Of a stretch of DNA of 64,000 nt, positions 1 to 8,622 are shown one piece after another. A program made the position numbers and the translations under genes. The stretch covers positions 62,001-126,000 of the forward strand of contig JBJXGZ010000106.1 of NCBI GenBank assembly GCA_046160625.1, in the 5' to 3' direction. The first letter of the stretch is position 1, and each line of letters begins with the position of its first letter. Under the pieces are notes generated by a model that was not told the origin of the DNA, did no database searches, and saw only the letters and a list, made by a program, of their open reading frames with translations. This DNA comes from M3007 sp046160625 (GTDB lineage Bacteria; Bacteroidota; Bacteroidia; Chitinophagales; Saprospiraceae).

Positions 1-102
1 TTTTTGAATGTGATGATATTCAACATGTTCACACCCCTGCTGGTTTTTGTGGGCCGATTTTATTACATATTACGTATAAAACCTTCATTTTCAAAGCAGT
101 AA
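1..102 (+). CDS. C-terminal end of a membrane protein (partial)
   Basis: The first 34 codons in frame 1 read through to a TAA, giving a 33-residue hydrophobic tail (..IFNMFTPLLVFVGRFYY..) ending in a basic, polar tip. This looks like the last transmembrane helix of a protein that begins outside the window. The stop lies three bases before the ATG of the XRE regulator, so the two are probably co-transcribed. Small membrane protein plus XRE regulator pairs are common in bacteria, but the family cannot be named from this fragment. Confidence 0.55.
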   Translation, partial: FLNVMIFNMFTPLLVFVGRFYYILRIKPSFSKQ

Positions 103-105
103 TCC

Positions 106-306
106 ATGAAAAACACCATCCGCGTAGAACGTGCTATCCTCAATATCTCGCAAGCCGAACTGGCCGAACGGGTACAAGTGACGCGCCAGACCATCAATGC
201 CATCGAATTGGGCAAATACTCCCCCTCGGCGGTGCTGGCCATTAAAATTGCCCGTGTGTTTGGCAAAAAGATGGAGGATATTTTTGAATTGGAAGAGGGG
301 GATTGA
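106..306 (+). CDS. XRE-family helix-turn-helix regulator, 66 aa
   Basis: This is a single-domain Cro/C1-type DNA-binding protein. Residues 11-50 carry the classic pattern: QAELAERV in the first helix, then VTRQTINAIE as the recognition helix, then GKYSPS and a packing helix. The length of 66 residues is normal for the small YozG-like group that consists only of the DNA-binding domain. The ATG follows the preceding membrane-protein stop by three bases, which suggests one operon and a regulator acting on its own partner gene. The DNA target is unknown. Confidence 0.9.
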   Translation: MKNTIRVERAILNISQAELAERVQVTRQTINAIELGKYSPSAVLAIKIARVFGKKMEDIFELEEGD

Positions 307-393
307 ACCCCTTCGATTTTGTCAATGCCAAAAACACAACGAGCCGCCTCCCTACAGTAGGAAGCGGCTCGCTTATTTTCTGTTAAACTGAAA

Positions 394-2304
394 TCAAGCG
401 TCAGATTTTTTCTTGGCTGCGCGCTTAGGCTTGGCAGCGGGCTCTTCCTCACCCGTTGAATCGGGCGCTTCCGCCGTTTTGTGCACGATATCGTCAATGA
501 TGATCGTGTCTTTGGATGCAATGGATTCGAGCGCATCTGTATCCCCCCCTGTTGCGTGGACTACATCGTCAATAATATAATCCTTGGCCTCTGAGGCTTG
601 AGAACTCGACTTTTTTCCGAGTGTATCACCAGGTGTATCATTTGAAGCGACGGAAGAAGTTTCACCAGAATCATCCTTTTTAAATGATTCGTACGCTTCC
701 TCCGCTTTTCCCAGAACCTCGGTGTACGCTTCTGTGGCCTTCTCTTTGGCTTCACTCAACATTTCGCTGGCTTTTTCCTTTGCTTCGCTGAATGCTGCTC
801 CTCCCTTCTCTTTGGCTTCACTCAACATTTCGCCGGCTTTTTCCTTTGCTTCGCTGTATGCTGCTCCTCCCTTCTCTTTGGCTTCGCTCAACATTTCGCC
901 AGCTTTTTCCTTTGCTTCGCTGTATGCTTCTTTAGCTTCGCTGTATGCCTCACCGGCTTTCTCTTTTGCTTCCTGATAAACTTCCCCCGCCTTTTCTTTG
1001 ACTTCGCTCAGGGCTTCTTCAGCCTTGTCTGCGGCAACAATCGCGACTGCTTTGGCAGTATCTAGTGCGTCAAGCAGCACGTCGCCCAAGAGGTTGGAAG
1101 CCGCGTCAAACAGGCTTTCCTCTTTTTCGGCGGCAGGGGCATGGGCAGCAGCGGCTTCGGCCTTCGCGTGCGTTTCAGCTTCAATTTCTGATTTGATGGC
1201 CGCTTTCTTAGCTTCTATTTGTTGGCGTTCGGCTTCTTTGGCAGCCAAACGGGCTTCTTTTTCATGAGCGCTGCTGGCTTGACGCTGCACGTCGTTGCGC
1301 GCTTTTGTCAGTTCGGCCAGCCTTTCGCGCTTGCCATTGGCGCGTTCTTCTATCATTTTGATTTTTGCTCCGCGAATTTGAGCCTCCAGTTGGCCTTCGG
1401 AGGTGTTCACTTTTTTGCGTTGGAATGCAAGCTCCTCGTCATCGCGAAAGAGGCTGTCTTCGAGGCGTTTGATGGCATCGTCCAGACCTGAAAGTCGCTT
1501 GTCGTGGCGGTCGGCAATGGTGCCAGCATTGGCTTCCGGGCCGAATTTGCGCTCTTTGGCTTTTTTGAACGCGGCGTCCAAACGTTCCCAAAGTTTGTTC
1601 CGATGTTCGTTGCTCATGCGCGTGTTGTGATAATCGCGCTGCATTTTTTTGAGTTCATCGAACACGCTGTTGAATTTCGCGCCGCCCGCTGTGATACGTT
1701 CGTCAATTTCATCAAGGGCTTTGGCAAACCCGTCATATACCCCTTGGGACACTTCCATGAACTCGGAGTTCACTTTTTTACGCACTTCTTTGAGTTGATC
1801 AAAAAGGGCATTGATACCATCGCGCAGTTCGTCGGCGTGTTGACGGAAGAGGTTCCGTTCGCGGCTTTGATTCTGCACCTTGTCCCAAAAAGAGCGGAGG
1901 CTGGTAAAAAGTTTGTTGTCGTAATTAGACATCGCTTCCACTTTCTCCTTGAATTCGGCCAGCTCTTGCTGGTAAGCAGCGTGAAGTTTGGCAGAGAGTA
2001 CGGCAAAATGCCATTCCGTCTGTGCTCTCTGGACGAGGTCGGGACGATCTACCTTGAGGTGCTCAGGCAGCAGGCTGTCTGTGACGCTGAGCTCCCGCTC
2101 GGTGGTTTCGAAGCCTTCCGGGAAAACAACTTCTGCCTTGCCTTCGCGCCATTCGTGCATCATTTTTTGCACAAACGCTTCATCGGCAATGGCTTCCGGA
2201 AATGTGTGCATCATCACCTTGTTGGATTCTGCATGCAATTCGAGCGCGATCAGTACTTTTTCGTTTTCGGCAGTGGTGCCCCAAATGACTAACTTGTTCT
2301 TCAT
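394..2304 (-). CDS. Long helical protein with DUF349-like region and Ala/Glu/Lys repeats
   Basis: A 636-residue cytoplasmic protein without signal peptide. Residues about 145-380 are predicted coiled helices and resemble the DUF349 helical family (moderate confidence). Residues about 400-425 are Ala/Glu rich. Residues about 430-540 are amphipathic 11-mer repeats of the type SEAKEKAGEML / YSEAKEKGGAA, like late-embryogenesis-abundant or apolipoprotein-type helices. The tail holds two similar motifs, DYIIDDVVH and TIIIDDIVH, and ends in a basic KPKRAAKKK stretch. A TAATTTTG element on the minus strand at 2368-2375 is a suitable promoter about 60 nt upstream. The function is unknown; a stress or nucleoid/ribosome-associated role is only a guess. 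Confidence 0.8.
   Translation of the reverse strand: MKNKLVIWGTTAENEKVLIALELHAESNKVMMHTFPEAIADEAFVQKMMHEWREGKAEVVFPEGFETTERELSVTDSLLPEHLKVDRPDLVQRAQTEWHFAVLSAKLHAAYQQELAEFKEKVEAMSNYDNKLFTSLRSFWDKVQNQSRERNLFRQHADELRDGINALFDQLKEVRKKVNSEFMEVSQGVYDGFAKALDEIDERITAGGAKFNSVFDELKKMQRDYHNTRMSNEHRNKLWERLDAAFKKAKERKFGPEANAGTIADRHDKRLSGLDDAIKRLEDSLFRDDEELAFQRKKVNTSEGQLEAQIRGAKIKMIEERANGKRERLAELTKARNDVQRQASSAHEKEARLAAKEAERQQIEAKKAAIKSEIEAETHAKAEAAAAHAPAAEKEESLFDAASNLLGDVLLDALDTAKAVAIVAADKAEEALSEVKEKAGEVYQEAKEKAGEAYSEAKEAYSEAKEKAGEMLSEAKEKGGAAYSEAKEKAGEMLSEAKEKGGAAFSEAKEKASEMLSEAKEKATEAYTEVLGKAEEAYESFKKDDSGETSSVASNDTPGDTLGKKSSSQASEAKDYIIDDVVHATGGDTDALESIASKDTIIIDDIVHKTAEAPDSTGEEEPAAKPKRAAKKKSDA
741..938. 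repeat. 66-bp tandem repeat inside the helical-repeat gene
   Basis: Three nearly identical 66-bp units begin near 741, 807 and 873. Each encodes 22 residues (two 11-mers) on the minus strand. Flanking 33-bp units are more diverged. The near identity at DNA level points to recent copy-number change in a coding repeat. Confidence 0.85.
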
Positions 2305-2367
2305 AAATCTACGGTTGTCGGTACACGGTTAACATTCAATATTCAACAGATAATTGTTGTTGGGCGG

Positions 2368-2375
2368 CAAAATTA
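2368..2375 (-). promoter_or_regulatory. -7 element TAATTTTG for the 394-2304 gene
   Basis: Read on the minus strand this is TAATTTTG, matching the Bacteroidota -7 consensus TAnnTTTG, 64 nt upstream of the ATG at 2304. It overlaps the stop codon of asd (2373), so the two minus-strand genes are close but separately promoted. Confidence 0.5.
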
Positions 2376-3395
2376 GGCTGTTGCCACCGTTTTTTTTACT
2401 TTCAACTTCAAAATACCCACAGAAAGCAAGTATTCAGCAATTTGAATGGCATTCGTAGCGGCGCCTTTGCGCAAGTTATCGCTCACCACCCACATATTCA
2501 GCGTGTTGGGCTGTGTCTCGTCGCGGCGGAGCCGACCCACAAAAACATCGTCTTTGTCGTGTGCCATAAGGGGCATTGGGTACTGCAATTCCGCAGGATT
2601 GTCAACGACTACCACACCGGGCGCCTTTTCGAGCAGACTGCGCACTTCTGCGAGATCGAAATCGCGCGCGAACTCTACGTTTACCGATTCAGAGTGGCCA
2701 CCGATAACGGGCACGCGCACCGTGGTAGCGGTGACTCGGATGTTGTCGTCGCCCATGATTTTTTTGGTCTCGTTCACCATTTTCATCTCCTCTTTGGTAT
2801 AGCCATTTTCGGTAAACACGTCTATGTGTGGCAGCACGTTCAGATCAATCTGGTAGGGATAGGCGCGAACGCCGGTCTTGCCCTTGCGCTCGTTCATCAA
2901 TTGTTCCACGGCTTTTACCCCCGTGCCAGTTACGCTCTGGTAGGTGCTGACCACAATGCGCTTAACACCGTATTTGTCGTGCAAAGGCTTGAGTGCCACC
3001 ACCATTTGGATAGTAGAACAGTTCGGGTTAGCGATAATCCTGTCCTTTTTTGTCAGCACCGTGGCATTCACTTCCGGCACAATGAGTTTTTTATCGGGAT
3101 CCATTCGCCAAGCCGAGGAGTTATCTATTACTATGGTGCCATGGTCAGCAAAGCGCGGAGCCCATTCTTTCGAGACACTGCCCCCGGCAGAAAATATGGC
3201 TACATCAGGCTTTTTGCCTACGGCGGCATCCATGCCAATGATCTTGTGGCGTTTGCCACGAAATTTGACGGTCTTGCCTACCGAGCGTTCGGAGGCGACT
3301 GGGAAAAGTTTTGTAATGGGGAAGTTGCGCTCTTCGAGGATTTGCAACATTTTAGTGCCGACCAATCCGGTGGCGCCGACTACAGCTACTTTCAT
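2373..3395 (-). CDS. asd: Aspartate-semialdehyde dehydrogenase
   Basis: Catalyses NADPH-dependent reductive dephosphorylation of L-aspartyl-4-phosphate to aspartate semialdehyde, the branch point to lysine/diaminopimelate, threonine and methionine. The 340-residue length is normal. The N-terminal GATGLVG loop binds the dinucleotide. NPNCSTIQ holds the catalytic cysteine (C126), and GGHSESV holds the catalytic histidine (H234). It stands alone, not in a lysine or threonine operon. A minus-strand TACCTTTG at 3463-3470 is the likely promoter. The 5' leader contains a word-like GGTGATTGG repeat. Confidence 0.97.
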   Translation of the reverse strand: MKVAVVGATGLVGTKMLQILEERNFPITKLFPVASERSVGKTVKFRGKRHKIIGMDAAVGKKPDVAIFSAGGSVSKEWAPRFADHGTIVIDNSSAWRMDPDKKLIVPEVNATVLTKKDRIIANPNCSTIQMVVALKPLHDKYGVKRIVVSTYQSVTGTGVKAVEQLMNERKGKTGVRAYPYQIDLNVLPHIDVFTENGYTKEEMKMVNETKKIMGDDNIRVTATTVRVPVIGGHSESVNVEFARDFDLAEVRSLLEKAPGVVVVDNPAELQYPMPLMAHDKDDVFVGRLRRDETQPNTLNMWVVSDNLRKGAATNAIQIAEYLLSVGILKLKVKKTVATA

Positions 3396-3416
3396 CTTGG
3401 ATGTTTATTTGTTGAT

Positions 3417-3459
3417 GCGGTGATTGGTAAATTGGTGACTGGTGTATCGGTGATTGGGG
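3417..3459. repeat. GGTGATTGG word-like repeat in the asd leader
   Basis: Four degenerate units of the type GGTGATTGGT / GGTGACTGGT lie between the asd promoter and its ATG. The same word family occurs in coding sequence at 15092-15180 and 47117-47160 and between genes at 57366-57432. Confidence 0.7.
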
Positions 3460-3462
3460 GGG

Positions 3463-3470
3463 CAAAGGTA
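3463..3470 (-). promoter_or_regulatory. -7 element TACCTTTG for asd
   Basis: The minus-strand sequence TACCTTTG is a full match to the Bacteroidota -7 consensus. It lies 68 nt upstream of the asd ATG, and the word-like repeat lies between them within the predicted 5' leader. Confidence 0.6.
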
Positions 3471-3625
3471 ATACGGCTAAGTTTTTTAAATCTTTTTCAA
3501 TTCTGATTGGTTTGAAGTGCATTTGAGCCCGTAGAGGAAAAGAAGTAAGACTTTTTGGAAATGTGTCGCTTCTGTGCGTCCTTCGCTCTTGCAAAATCTG
3601 ATTAGGCAGATATGCGCTTATTGCT

Positions 3626-4864
3626 ATGAACTCAAAAACCGTTGCATTTGTGTTGTTGACCATTGGCGCAACGGTGTTTCCCGCCCGCGCTCAAAGCGGT
3701 TTTTCATTGCCATATGGCATGAGGCGCGCTGAAATCCCGTTTGAGTATACCAATAATTTTATCATCCTGAATATCACGTTCCAAGGCACATTGCCCCTAA
3801 AATTTATCTTTGATACTGGGGCTGAACACACCATTCTCTCCAAACGCGAAGTCAGCGACCTGCTTCAAGTGCGCTACGACCGGGAGTTTCGGGTGAAAGG
3901 CTCTGACCTTAAAACGGAGTTGGTGGCCTATCTGGCACGTAATATCCGGCTGGAGATTTTGGGGAAGGATATTGTTGCCTCCAGTGAGGATATCTTGGTG
4001 CTGAAGGAAGACTATTTTCGCTTTGAAGAATACGCTGGTGTGAAGGTACACGGCATTTTGGCGAGCCGAGTTTTTTCGAATTATCTGGTGAAGATCAATT
4101 ATCAACGACAGGTAATCACATTATACGAGCGTGGCTGGTACAAGATGAAAGAGGACGGCTTTGAACCATTGCCTTTGGAAGTATACCGCAACAAACTTTA
4201 TATAAACACACAGGCTCAACTGCGGAGCGATTCTACGGCACCCGTCAAACTTTTGCTCGACACTGGAGCGGGCCTGCCACTCATGCTATTCACCAACACA
4301 CACCCGCTCATCCAGCCTTCGGCCAACGCTATCCCTACCAATATTGGTATGGGACTTGGCGGTTATCTGGAAGGCTTTGTGGGACGAACACCGGGCTTAA
4401 AATTGGCGATTTTTGATCAAAAGAACATCCTTACCTATTTTCAATCAGTTGATACCGCCCAGGACCTTAGCTATCTGAATGGCCGAAATGGCCTGGTCGG
4501 CAATACTGTTTTGAACCGTTTTCAGATGGTGATCGACTACCAGGACGCTATTCTTTGGCTCAAACCCAGTAAACATTTTCAAAACGAATTCGTATACGAC
4601 CGCAGCGGGCTGAGTATTATCGCGTCAGGGGTTAACCTCAATTACTTTTCAGTGCTCAACGTCCTCCCCGGCTCGCCTGCAGCGGAAGCGGACATCCACG
4701 CGGGCGACCGGGTTTTGCGAATTGGCTGGTTGAGTGCAAGTTTGCGCACGTTGGCCGATCTTCAGGCTATGCTTCAGAAAAAGTCCGGAAAACAGGTCAA
4801 AATCGTGATAAAACGCAACGGGAAGGTTTTGAAGAAGCGGATAGTGTTGCGGGATTTGATTTAA
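3626..4864 (+). CDS. Secreted retropepsin-like aspartyl protease with PDZ domain
   Basis: A 412-residue exported protein. Residues 1-23 form a signal peptide ending ARAQS. Two aspartyl-protease half-domains are visible: FDTGAEHTIL with active-site D63, and LLDTGAGLPL with D212, each in the DTGA context of pepsin/retropepsin folds. Residues about 330-412 form a PDZ domain (SVLNVLPGSPAAEADIHAGDRVLRI). The combination is a known Bacteroidota family of periplasmic or surface aspartyl proteases. The substrate is unknown. It stands alone and divergent from asd. Confidence 0.88.
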   Translation: MNSKTVAFVLLTIGATVFPARAQSGFSLPYGMRRAEIPFEYTNNFIILNITFQGTLPLKFIFDTGAEHTILSKREVSDLLQVRYDREFRVKGSDLKTELVAYLARNIRLEILGKDIVASSEDILVLKEDYFRFEEYAGVKVHGILASRVFSNYLVKINYQRQVITLYERGWYKMKEDGFEPLPLEVYRNKLYINTQAQLRSDSTAPVKLLLDTGAGLPLMLFTNTHPLIQPSANAIPTNIGMGLGGYLEGFVGRTPGLKLAIFDQKNILTYFQSVDTAQDLSYLNGRNGLVGNTVLNRFQMVIDYQDAILWLKPSKHFQNEFVYDRSGLSIIASGVNLNYFSVLNVLPGSPAAEADIHAGDRVLRIGWLSASLRTLADLQAMLQKKSGKQVKIVIKRNGKVLKKRIVLRDLI

Positions 4865-4867
4865 GCC

Positions 4868-5013
4868 TACCAAGATAGGGTCCCGATGGGACAGCGTGGC
4901 GTCTTTTGGTTTTGTCTCCCAGTACGTGTTCAATAAAAAGAGCTGTCCCAGAGGAACAATATCTTGGTAGAAAAATCGCGAACGAAAATCCTCGCCCCAG
5001 CGGGGCGGTATCT
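4868..5013. repeat. REP-like palindromes left of RAYT 1
   Basis: Three short palindromes occur here: TCCCGATGGGA at 4881-4891 preceded by TACCAAGATA, a copy in the opposite orientation at 4943-4969 (TGTCCCAGAGGAACA then ATATCTTGGTA), and CGCCCCAGCGGGGCG at 4993-5007. The tag TACCAAGATAT plus a CCC..GGG stem recurs on the right side of the transposase gene. Confidence 0.75.
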
Positions 5014-5500
5014 AAGAAATGTGCACGGGAAGCGAAATGTCATCAAATAAATCGAACAAATATTCTTCTTTGTATTCTACCTCATATCGTTTTAATAGCG
5101 CTAGATATTCGGTACTAAATGACTGTTCCCGGTGGTGTTCTGGCTGATTTCGGATATATTTTATCACTTTGTCCAATTCACTTTTTGAATGTGAAAACGC
5201 CCCGAAGCCTTCCTGCCAATGGAAATGATAAGCGGACATGCGACGGTCATTTATGAAATTACTCGTTTCCGTTTTCAACACCTGAACAGTATCAGAAATA
5301 GCATACTGAGGATTTAGACCGATCAAAATATGGGCATGATCAGGCATGAAATAGATAGCAAGCAGTTTATGCTTTTTGTTTTGAAGGAATCCTGTCATGT
5401 ATTTTTCTATCTCTTCTCTGTGTTTTTCAGCGATCAACGCTTGGCGATATTTGACCGCAAAAACCAAATGGATGTGGAGTTGGGTGTAGGTATTAGCCAT
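5012..5500 (-). CDS. RAYT-type Y1 transposase (IS200-like), copy 1
   Basis: A 162-residue HUH single-strand transposase (Y1_Tnp). The MPDHAHILIG motif supplies the HUH pair (H55/H57), and VIKYIRNQPEHH supplies the catalytic tyrosine (Y115). I chose the ATG of MANTYTQLHIH because family members start this way; an upstream GTG start at 5524 would be inside a palindrome. It is flanked on both sides by palindromes sharing the tag TACCAAGATAT. That is the arrangement of REP-associated tyrosine transposases, which act on dispersed REP sequences, rather than of a complete insertion sequence. No terminal inverted repeats or accessory tnpB are present. Confidence 0.9.
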   Translation of the reverse strand: MANTYTQLHIHLVFAVKYRQALIAEKHREEIEKYMTGFLQNKKHKLLAIYFMPDHAHILIGLNPQYAISDTVQVLKTETSNFINDRRMSAYHFHWQEGFGAFSHSKSELDKVIKYIRNQPEHHREQSFSTEYLALLKRYEVEYKEEYLFDLFDDISLPVHIS

Positions 5501-5513
5501 AATTGTTTTCAGA

Positions 5514-5587
5514 TATCGTCCCACTGGGACGAATTGGTAAATGGATGATTATTTCGTTCTACCAAGATATTGGCCCGCTGGGACAAT
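5514..5587. repeat. REP-like palindromes right of RAYT 1
   Basis: Two palindromes are present: a GTCCCACTGGGAC stem near 5517-5531 followed by GAATTGGTA, and TACCAAGATATTGGCCC..GGGACA at 5560-5587. They match the left-hand set in tag and stem, so the transposase gene lies inside its own repeat cluster. Confidence 0.75.
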
Positions 5588-5779
5588 ATGCCATTCTAAC
5601 TATACAAAAATATTATGAAAATATTGAAAAAGCAATAGGGTCAAAAGACTTAGCCGGGGCATACAATTTCAGGATATCTACCCGCTTTCATCTATTGACG
5701 AAATCTTTTCTACCTTTCGAATCGTTAAAAGGCCGAAAGCATTGCGTATATCCCACATGCCAAACCCTCGAATTTAGAA

Positions 5780-7135
5780 ATGCACATCGTCATACTAGGC
5801 AACGGAATCAGCGGCGTCACCTGCGCACGCTACCTGCGAAAACGCAGCGATCACGATATTACGCTCGTCTCCGATGAATCGGATGAGTTTTTCAGCCGCA
5901 CCGCGCTGATGTACATCTATATGGGGCACATGCGGCTGCGCGATACGATGCCTTATGAACCATGGTTTTGGGAGAAAAACCGCATTCAGCGTGTTCATGC
6001 CCGCATTGAACGCATTGATTTTCAAGCGAAAAAACTGTTTAGCACGGATGGCAAGGCCCTTTCCTACGACAAACTTGTGTTGGCACTTGGCTCCAAATCC
6101 AACAAATTTGGCTGGCCCGGCCAGGAATTGGACGGTGTGCATGGGTTGTACCATTTGCAGGACTTGGAGGCTATGGAACGGCATTCAATCGGGCTGGGCA
6201 AGCACCTTGGCGCTGTGATTGTTGGCGGCGGTTTGATCGGTATCGAAATGGCAGAGATGTTCCATTCGCGTAGCATTCCAGTCACGTTTTTGGTGCGTGA
6301 GCGGGAGTTTTGGAATAATATTTTGCCAGCAGAAGAATCCGCGATGGTTAGCCGACATATCCGCGAACATAACATTGACCTTCGCCTGGAAACGGAACTG
6401 AAAGAAATTTTCCCCGATGCATCGGGTGAAAAATGCTCCGCCGTCGTCACCAGCATGGGCGAAACCATCCCTTGTGGCTTTGTCGGCCTCACCGTGGGAG
6501 TCAGCCCAAACATTGAGTTTTTGAAAAACTCTGAACTCGAAACCAACAAGGGCATACTCGTGGATGAGTTTTTGCAGACGAATAAGGCTGGCGTGTACGC
6601 TATCGGCGATTGCGCAGAAATCCGCGAGCCCCGACCTGGCCGTCGCCCGATTGAAGCCATTTGGTACACCGGACGTATGATGGGTGAAACTGTAGCCTAT
6701 AATCTGCTTGCAGATGGCAATCTTCAATCATACAACCCCGGCATTTGGTTCAACTCTGCCAAATTTTTTGACATTGAATACCAGGTGTACGGTGATATTC
6801 GTCCGCAATTGCCTGAAAATCAGGATACCATTTATTGGGAACATCCCGACGGAAAGAAAAGCATCCGAATTAACTATGAGCGTGAGTCGCTAAAAGTGAT
6901 CGGCTTCAACCTCATGGGCGTTCGTTACCGCCACGAGGTCTGTGAAAAATGGATTCAGGAAGGCGCGCATATCGAAACCGTGCTTCAGCAGCTCGGTCTT
7001 GCCAATTTCGACCCAGAGTTTTCCAAACAATATGAATCAGATTTATTGGAGATTTACAACCGGCAATCCGGCAAAAAATTGAGCCTCAAACAAAAACGCG
7101 GGCTTTCTGCCGTGTTGGAATTTTTATCACATTGA
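5780..7135 (+). CDS. FAD/NAD(P)-dependent pyridine nucleotide-disulfide oxidoreductase
   Basis: A 451-residue flavoprotein. The N-terminal GNGISG is the FAD Rossmann loop. KLVLALGS is the middle connecting motif, VGGGLIGIEMAE (about residue 150) is the second, NAD(P)H-binding Rossmann loop, and GVYAIGDCAE is the second FAD motif. There is no redox CxxxxC pair as in disulfide reductases, so it resembles nitrite-reductase or rubredoxin-reductase-type flavoproteins. It lies 43 bp upstream of a membrane polyferredoxin and they probably form one electron-transfer unit: NAD(P)H oxidation by this protein and electron passage through the iron-sulfur membrane partner (inference). Confidence 0.88.
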   Translation: MHIVILGNGISGVTCARYLRKRSDHDITLVSDESDEFFSRTALMYIYMGHMRLRDTMPYEPWFWEKNRIQRVHARIERIDFQAKKLFSTDGKALSYDKLVLALGSKSNKFGWPGQELDGVHGLYHLQDLEAMERHSIGLGKHLGAVIVGGGLIGIEMAEMFHSRSIPVTFLVREREFWNNILPAEESAMVSRHIREHNIDLRLETELKEIFPDASGEKCSAVVTSMGETIPCGFVGLTVGVSPNIEFLKNSELETNKGILVDEFLQTNKAGVYAIGDCAEIREPRPGRRPIEAIWYTGRMMGETVAYNLLADGNLQSYNPGIWFNSAKFFDIEYQVYGDIRPQLPENQDTIYWEHPDGKKSIRINYERESLKVIGFNLMGVRYRHEVCEKWIQEGAHIETVLQQLGLANFDPEFSKQYESDLLEIYNRQSGKKLSLKQKRGLSAVLEFLSH

Positions 7136-7161
7136 CCACATTGTCACATTGACCACATTGT
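7128..7161. repeat. 17-bp tandem repeat at an operon junction
   Basis: The unit CACATTGACCACATTGT occurs twice in a row, followed by a degenerate third. It contains the stop codon of the flavoprotein gene and runs up to the start of the polyferredoxin gene. A related GACCACATT repeat lies at 43874-43918. Confidence 0.8.
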
Positions 7162-7178
7162 CAAATGGCCACATTCAC

Positions 7179-8525
7179 ATGAAAAGCCTCTCCCTCGCCA
7201 ACCCAAATCCAATGCTTACCACGCCACTCCAGAAATTGGGCTTGGCGTTGCTGGGAATTTCCAGCTCCTACATTCTCTATGAAGGGTTCCGTACGAAGGG
7301 ATTGCCTGCCGAGCCACTTACCTTGGCGGTTTTTTTCGCCGTCATCACGGGACTTTGGCTTTTTCTGCGCGACGAGCAGGCAGATTTCAGCCGGAATACC
7401 AATTCATTGGCTGTATGGATGCGCAGTCTCTCCGCTCGTGGAATATGGGGATGGCTGTTGGCCATTGTATTTACGGAGTTCTATGTCTGTCTGTATTGGG
7501 CGCCTAAATATCTGGCGGACCTGATCCAATTGTTCGATCCATTCAGCCAGGCATTTCGGCATAGGCCAGCCGATCAGTGGTTTGTTTATGGCTCGTTTTA
7601 CACCATTTTGGTGCTGGTAATGGGTGTTCGATTCATCTATAAATATCGGCACAGCCGTTACCAACTGGTCCGTACCATTTCTGTCATGTTTTTCCAGCTG
7701 GGTTTTTCATTTCTGATTCCCGGCATAATGCTGCGCTTACAGCAACCCGAACTTTACTTCACCTATTTCTGGCCGCTCGCGTACAGCAACGCCACTCCTG
7801 ATACCTGGAGCTGGCAATCGCAGACCTCGATTGGTACTTGGTTCTTTCTGTTTGGGCTGGCGATGTTCTTTGTCGGCACCCCCATCTTGACTTATTTTTT
7901 TGGGAAACGATGGTATTGCTCCTGGGTCTGCGGCTGTGGTGGATTGGCCGAAACAGCGGGCGACCCGTTTCGGCATTTATCAGACAAGTCATTGAAAGCC
8001 TGGAAGATAGAGCGCTGGATGATTTACTCGGTTTTGTTGTTCGCCGTTGGTATGACGGCTTTACTGTGGATCAATGTGATGACAGGTCGCGGTATCCTCG
8101 GCAGCGCTTCGGAGGGTTTTTACAAGAGCTACTCCTTTCTCATAGGGTCCGTTTTCAGTGGGGTAGTTGGTGTAGGTTTTTACCCGCTCATGGGCAGCCG
8201 CGTATGGTGTCGCTTCGGGTGTCCAATGGCTGCCTGGCTGGGCTTATGGCAAAAAAAGGCATCGAAATTCCGCATCACTACAAATGGCGGGCAATGCATC
8301 AGTTGCGGTAATTGCTCAACCCACTGCGAAATGGGTATTGATGTGCGCGCTTACGCCCAAAAAGGGCAGGATGTGGTGCGGGGAAGTTGTGTGGGCTGCG
8401 GTATCTGTGCCACGGTGTGTCCACGTGGGGTGCTGCGGCTTGAAGGAGGGGAGGGCGATATTGCAACGCGGGCTTCGCAAAAGCGGACTATTCAGGTTAA
8501 AATTGAGGATGTGAGAATGTTGTGA
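7179..8525 (+). CDS. Membrane polyferredoxin (NosR/NapH/CcoG-like 4Fe-4S protein)
   Basis: A 448-residue integral membrane iron-sulfur protein with about six hydrophobic helices. A cytoplasmic-loop motif CSWVCGCGG and a second RFGCPMAAW match the cysteine motifs of the NapH/NosR/CcoG family. The C-terminus has two ferredoxin clusters, CISCGNCSTHCEMG and CVGCGICATVCPRG. The ATG at 7179 (MKSLSL) is preferred over the upstream TTG because the latter lies inside a repeat. It is downstream of a flavoprotein and upstream of a small membrane protein. The likely job is electron transfer between a flavin donor and a membrane or periplasmic acceptor; the acceptor is not in the window. Confidence 0.85.
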   Translation: MKSLSLANPNPMLTTPLQKLGLALLGISSSYILYEGFRTKGLPAEPLTLAVFFAVITGLWLFLRDEQADFSRNTNSLAVWMRSLSARGIWGWLLAIVFTEFYVCLYWAPKYLADLIQLFDPFSQAFRHRPADQWFVYGSFYTILVLVMGVRFIYKYRHSRYQLVRTISVMFFQLGFSFLIPGIMLRLQQPELYFTYFWPLAYSNATPDTWSWQSQTSIGTWFFLFGLAMFFVGTPILTYFFGKRWYCSWVCGCGGLAETAGDPFRHLSDKSLKAWKIERWMIYSVLLFAVGMTALLWINVMTGRGILGSASEGFYKSYSFLIGSVFSGVVGVGFYPLMGSRVWCRFGCPMAAWLGLWQKKASKFRITTNGGQCISCGNCSTHCEMGIDVRAYAQKGQDVVRGSCVGCGICATVCPRGVLRLEGGEGDIATRASQKRTIQVKIEDVRML

Positions 8526-8583
8526 CGCAATTACTTTAGCGCAGACAGAATACAAAGTTGTCCTGCACTACCACTTGTTACGG

Positions 8584-8618
8584 TTGATCATCGTTCATCG
8601 TTCATAGTTCATCGTTCA
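8584..8618. repeat. GTTCATC word repeat before a start codon
   Basis: The nine-base unit GTTCATCGT and variants occur four times and end about five bases before the next ATG. It is one of many word-like repeats just upstream of genes in this window. Confidence 0.7.
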
Positions 8619-8622
8619 AAAA

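Noticed and set aside
1504..2292. 262-residue antisense frame opposite the helical-repeat gene
   Set aside because: Shadow of the minus-strand coding sequence, low-complexity mirror of its codons, no independent motif.
4868..5587. Complete insertion sequence around RAYT 1
   Set aside because: No terminal inverted repeats, target duplications or accessory tnpB; the layout fits a RAYT with REPs.
5503..5877. 124-residue plus-strand frame after RAYT 1
   Set aside because: It crosses a palindrome and overlaps the start of the flavoprotein in another frame, with no domain pattern.
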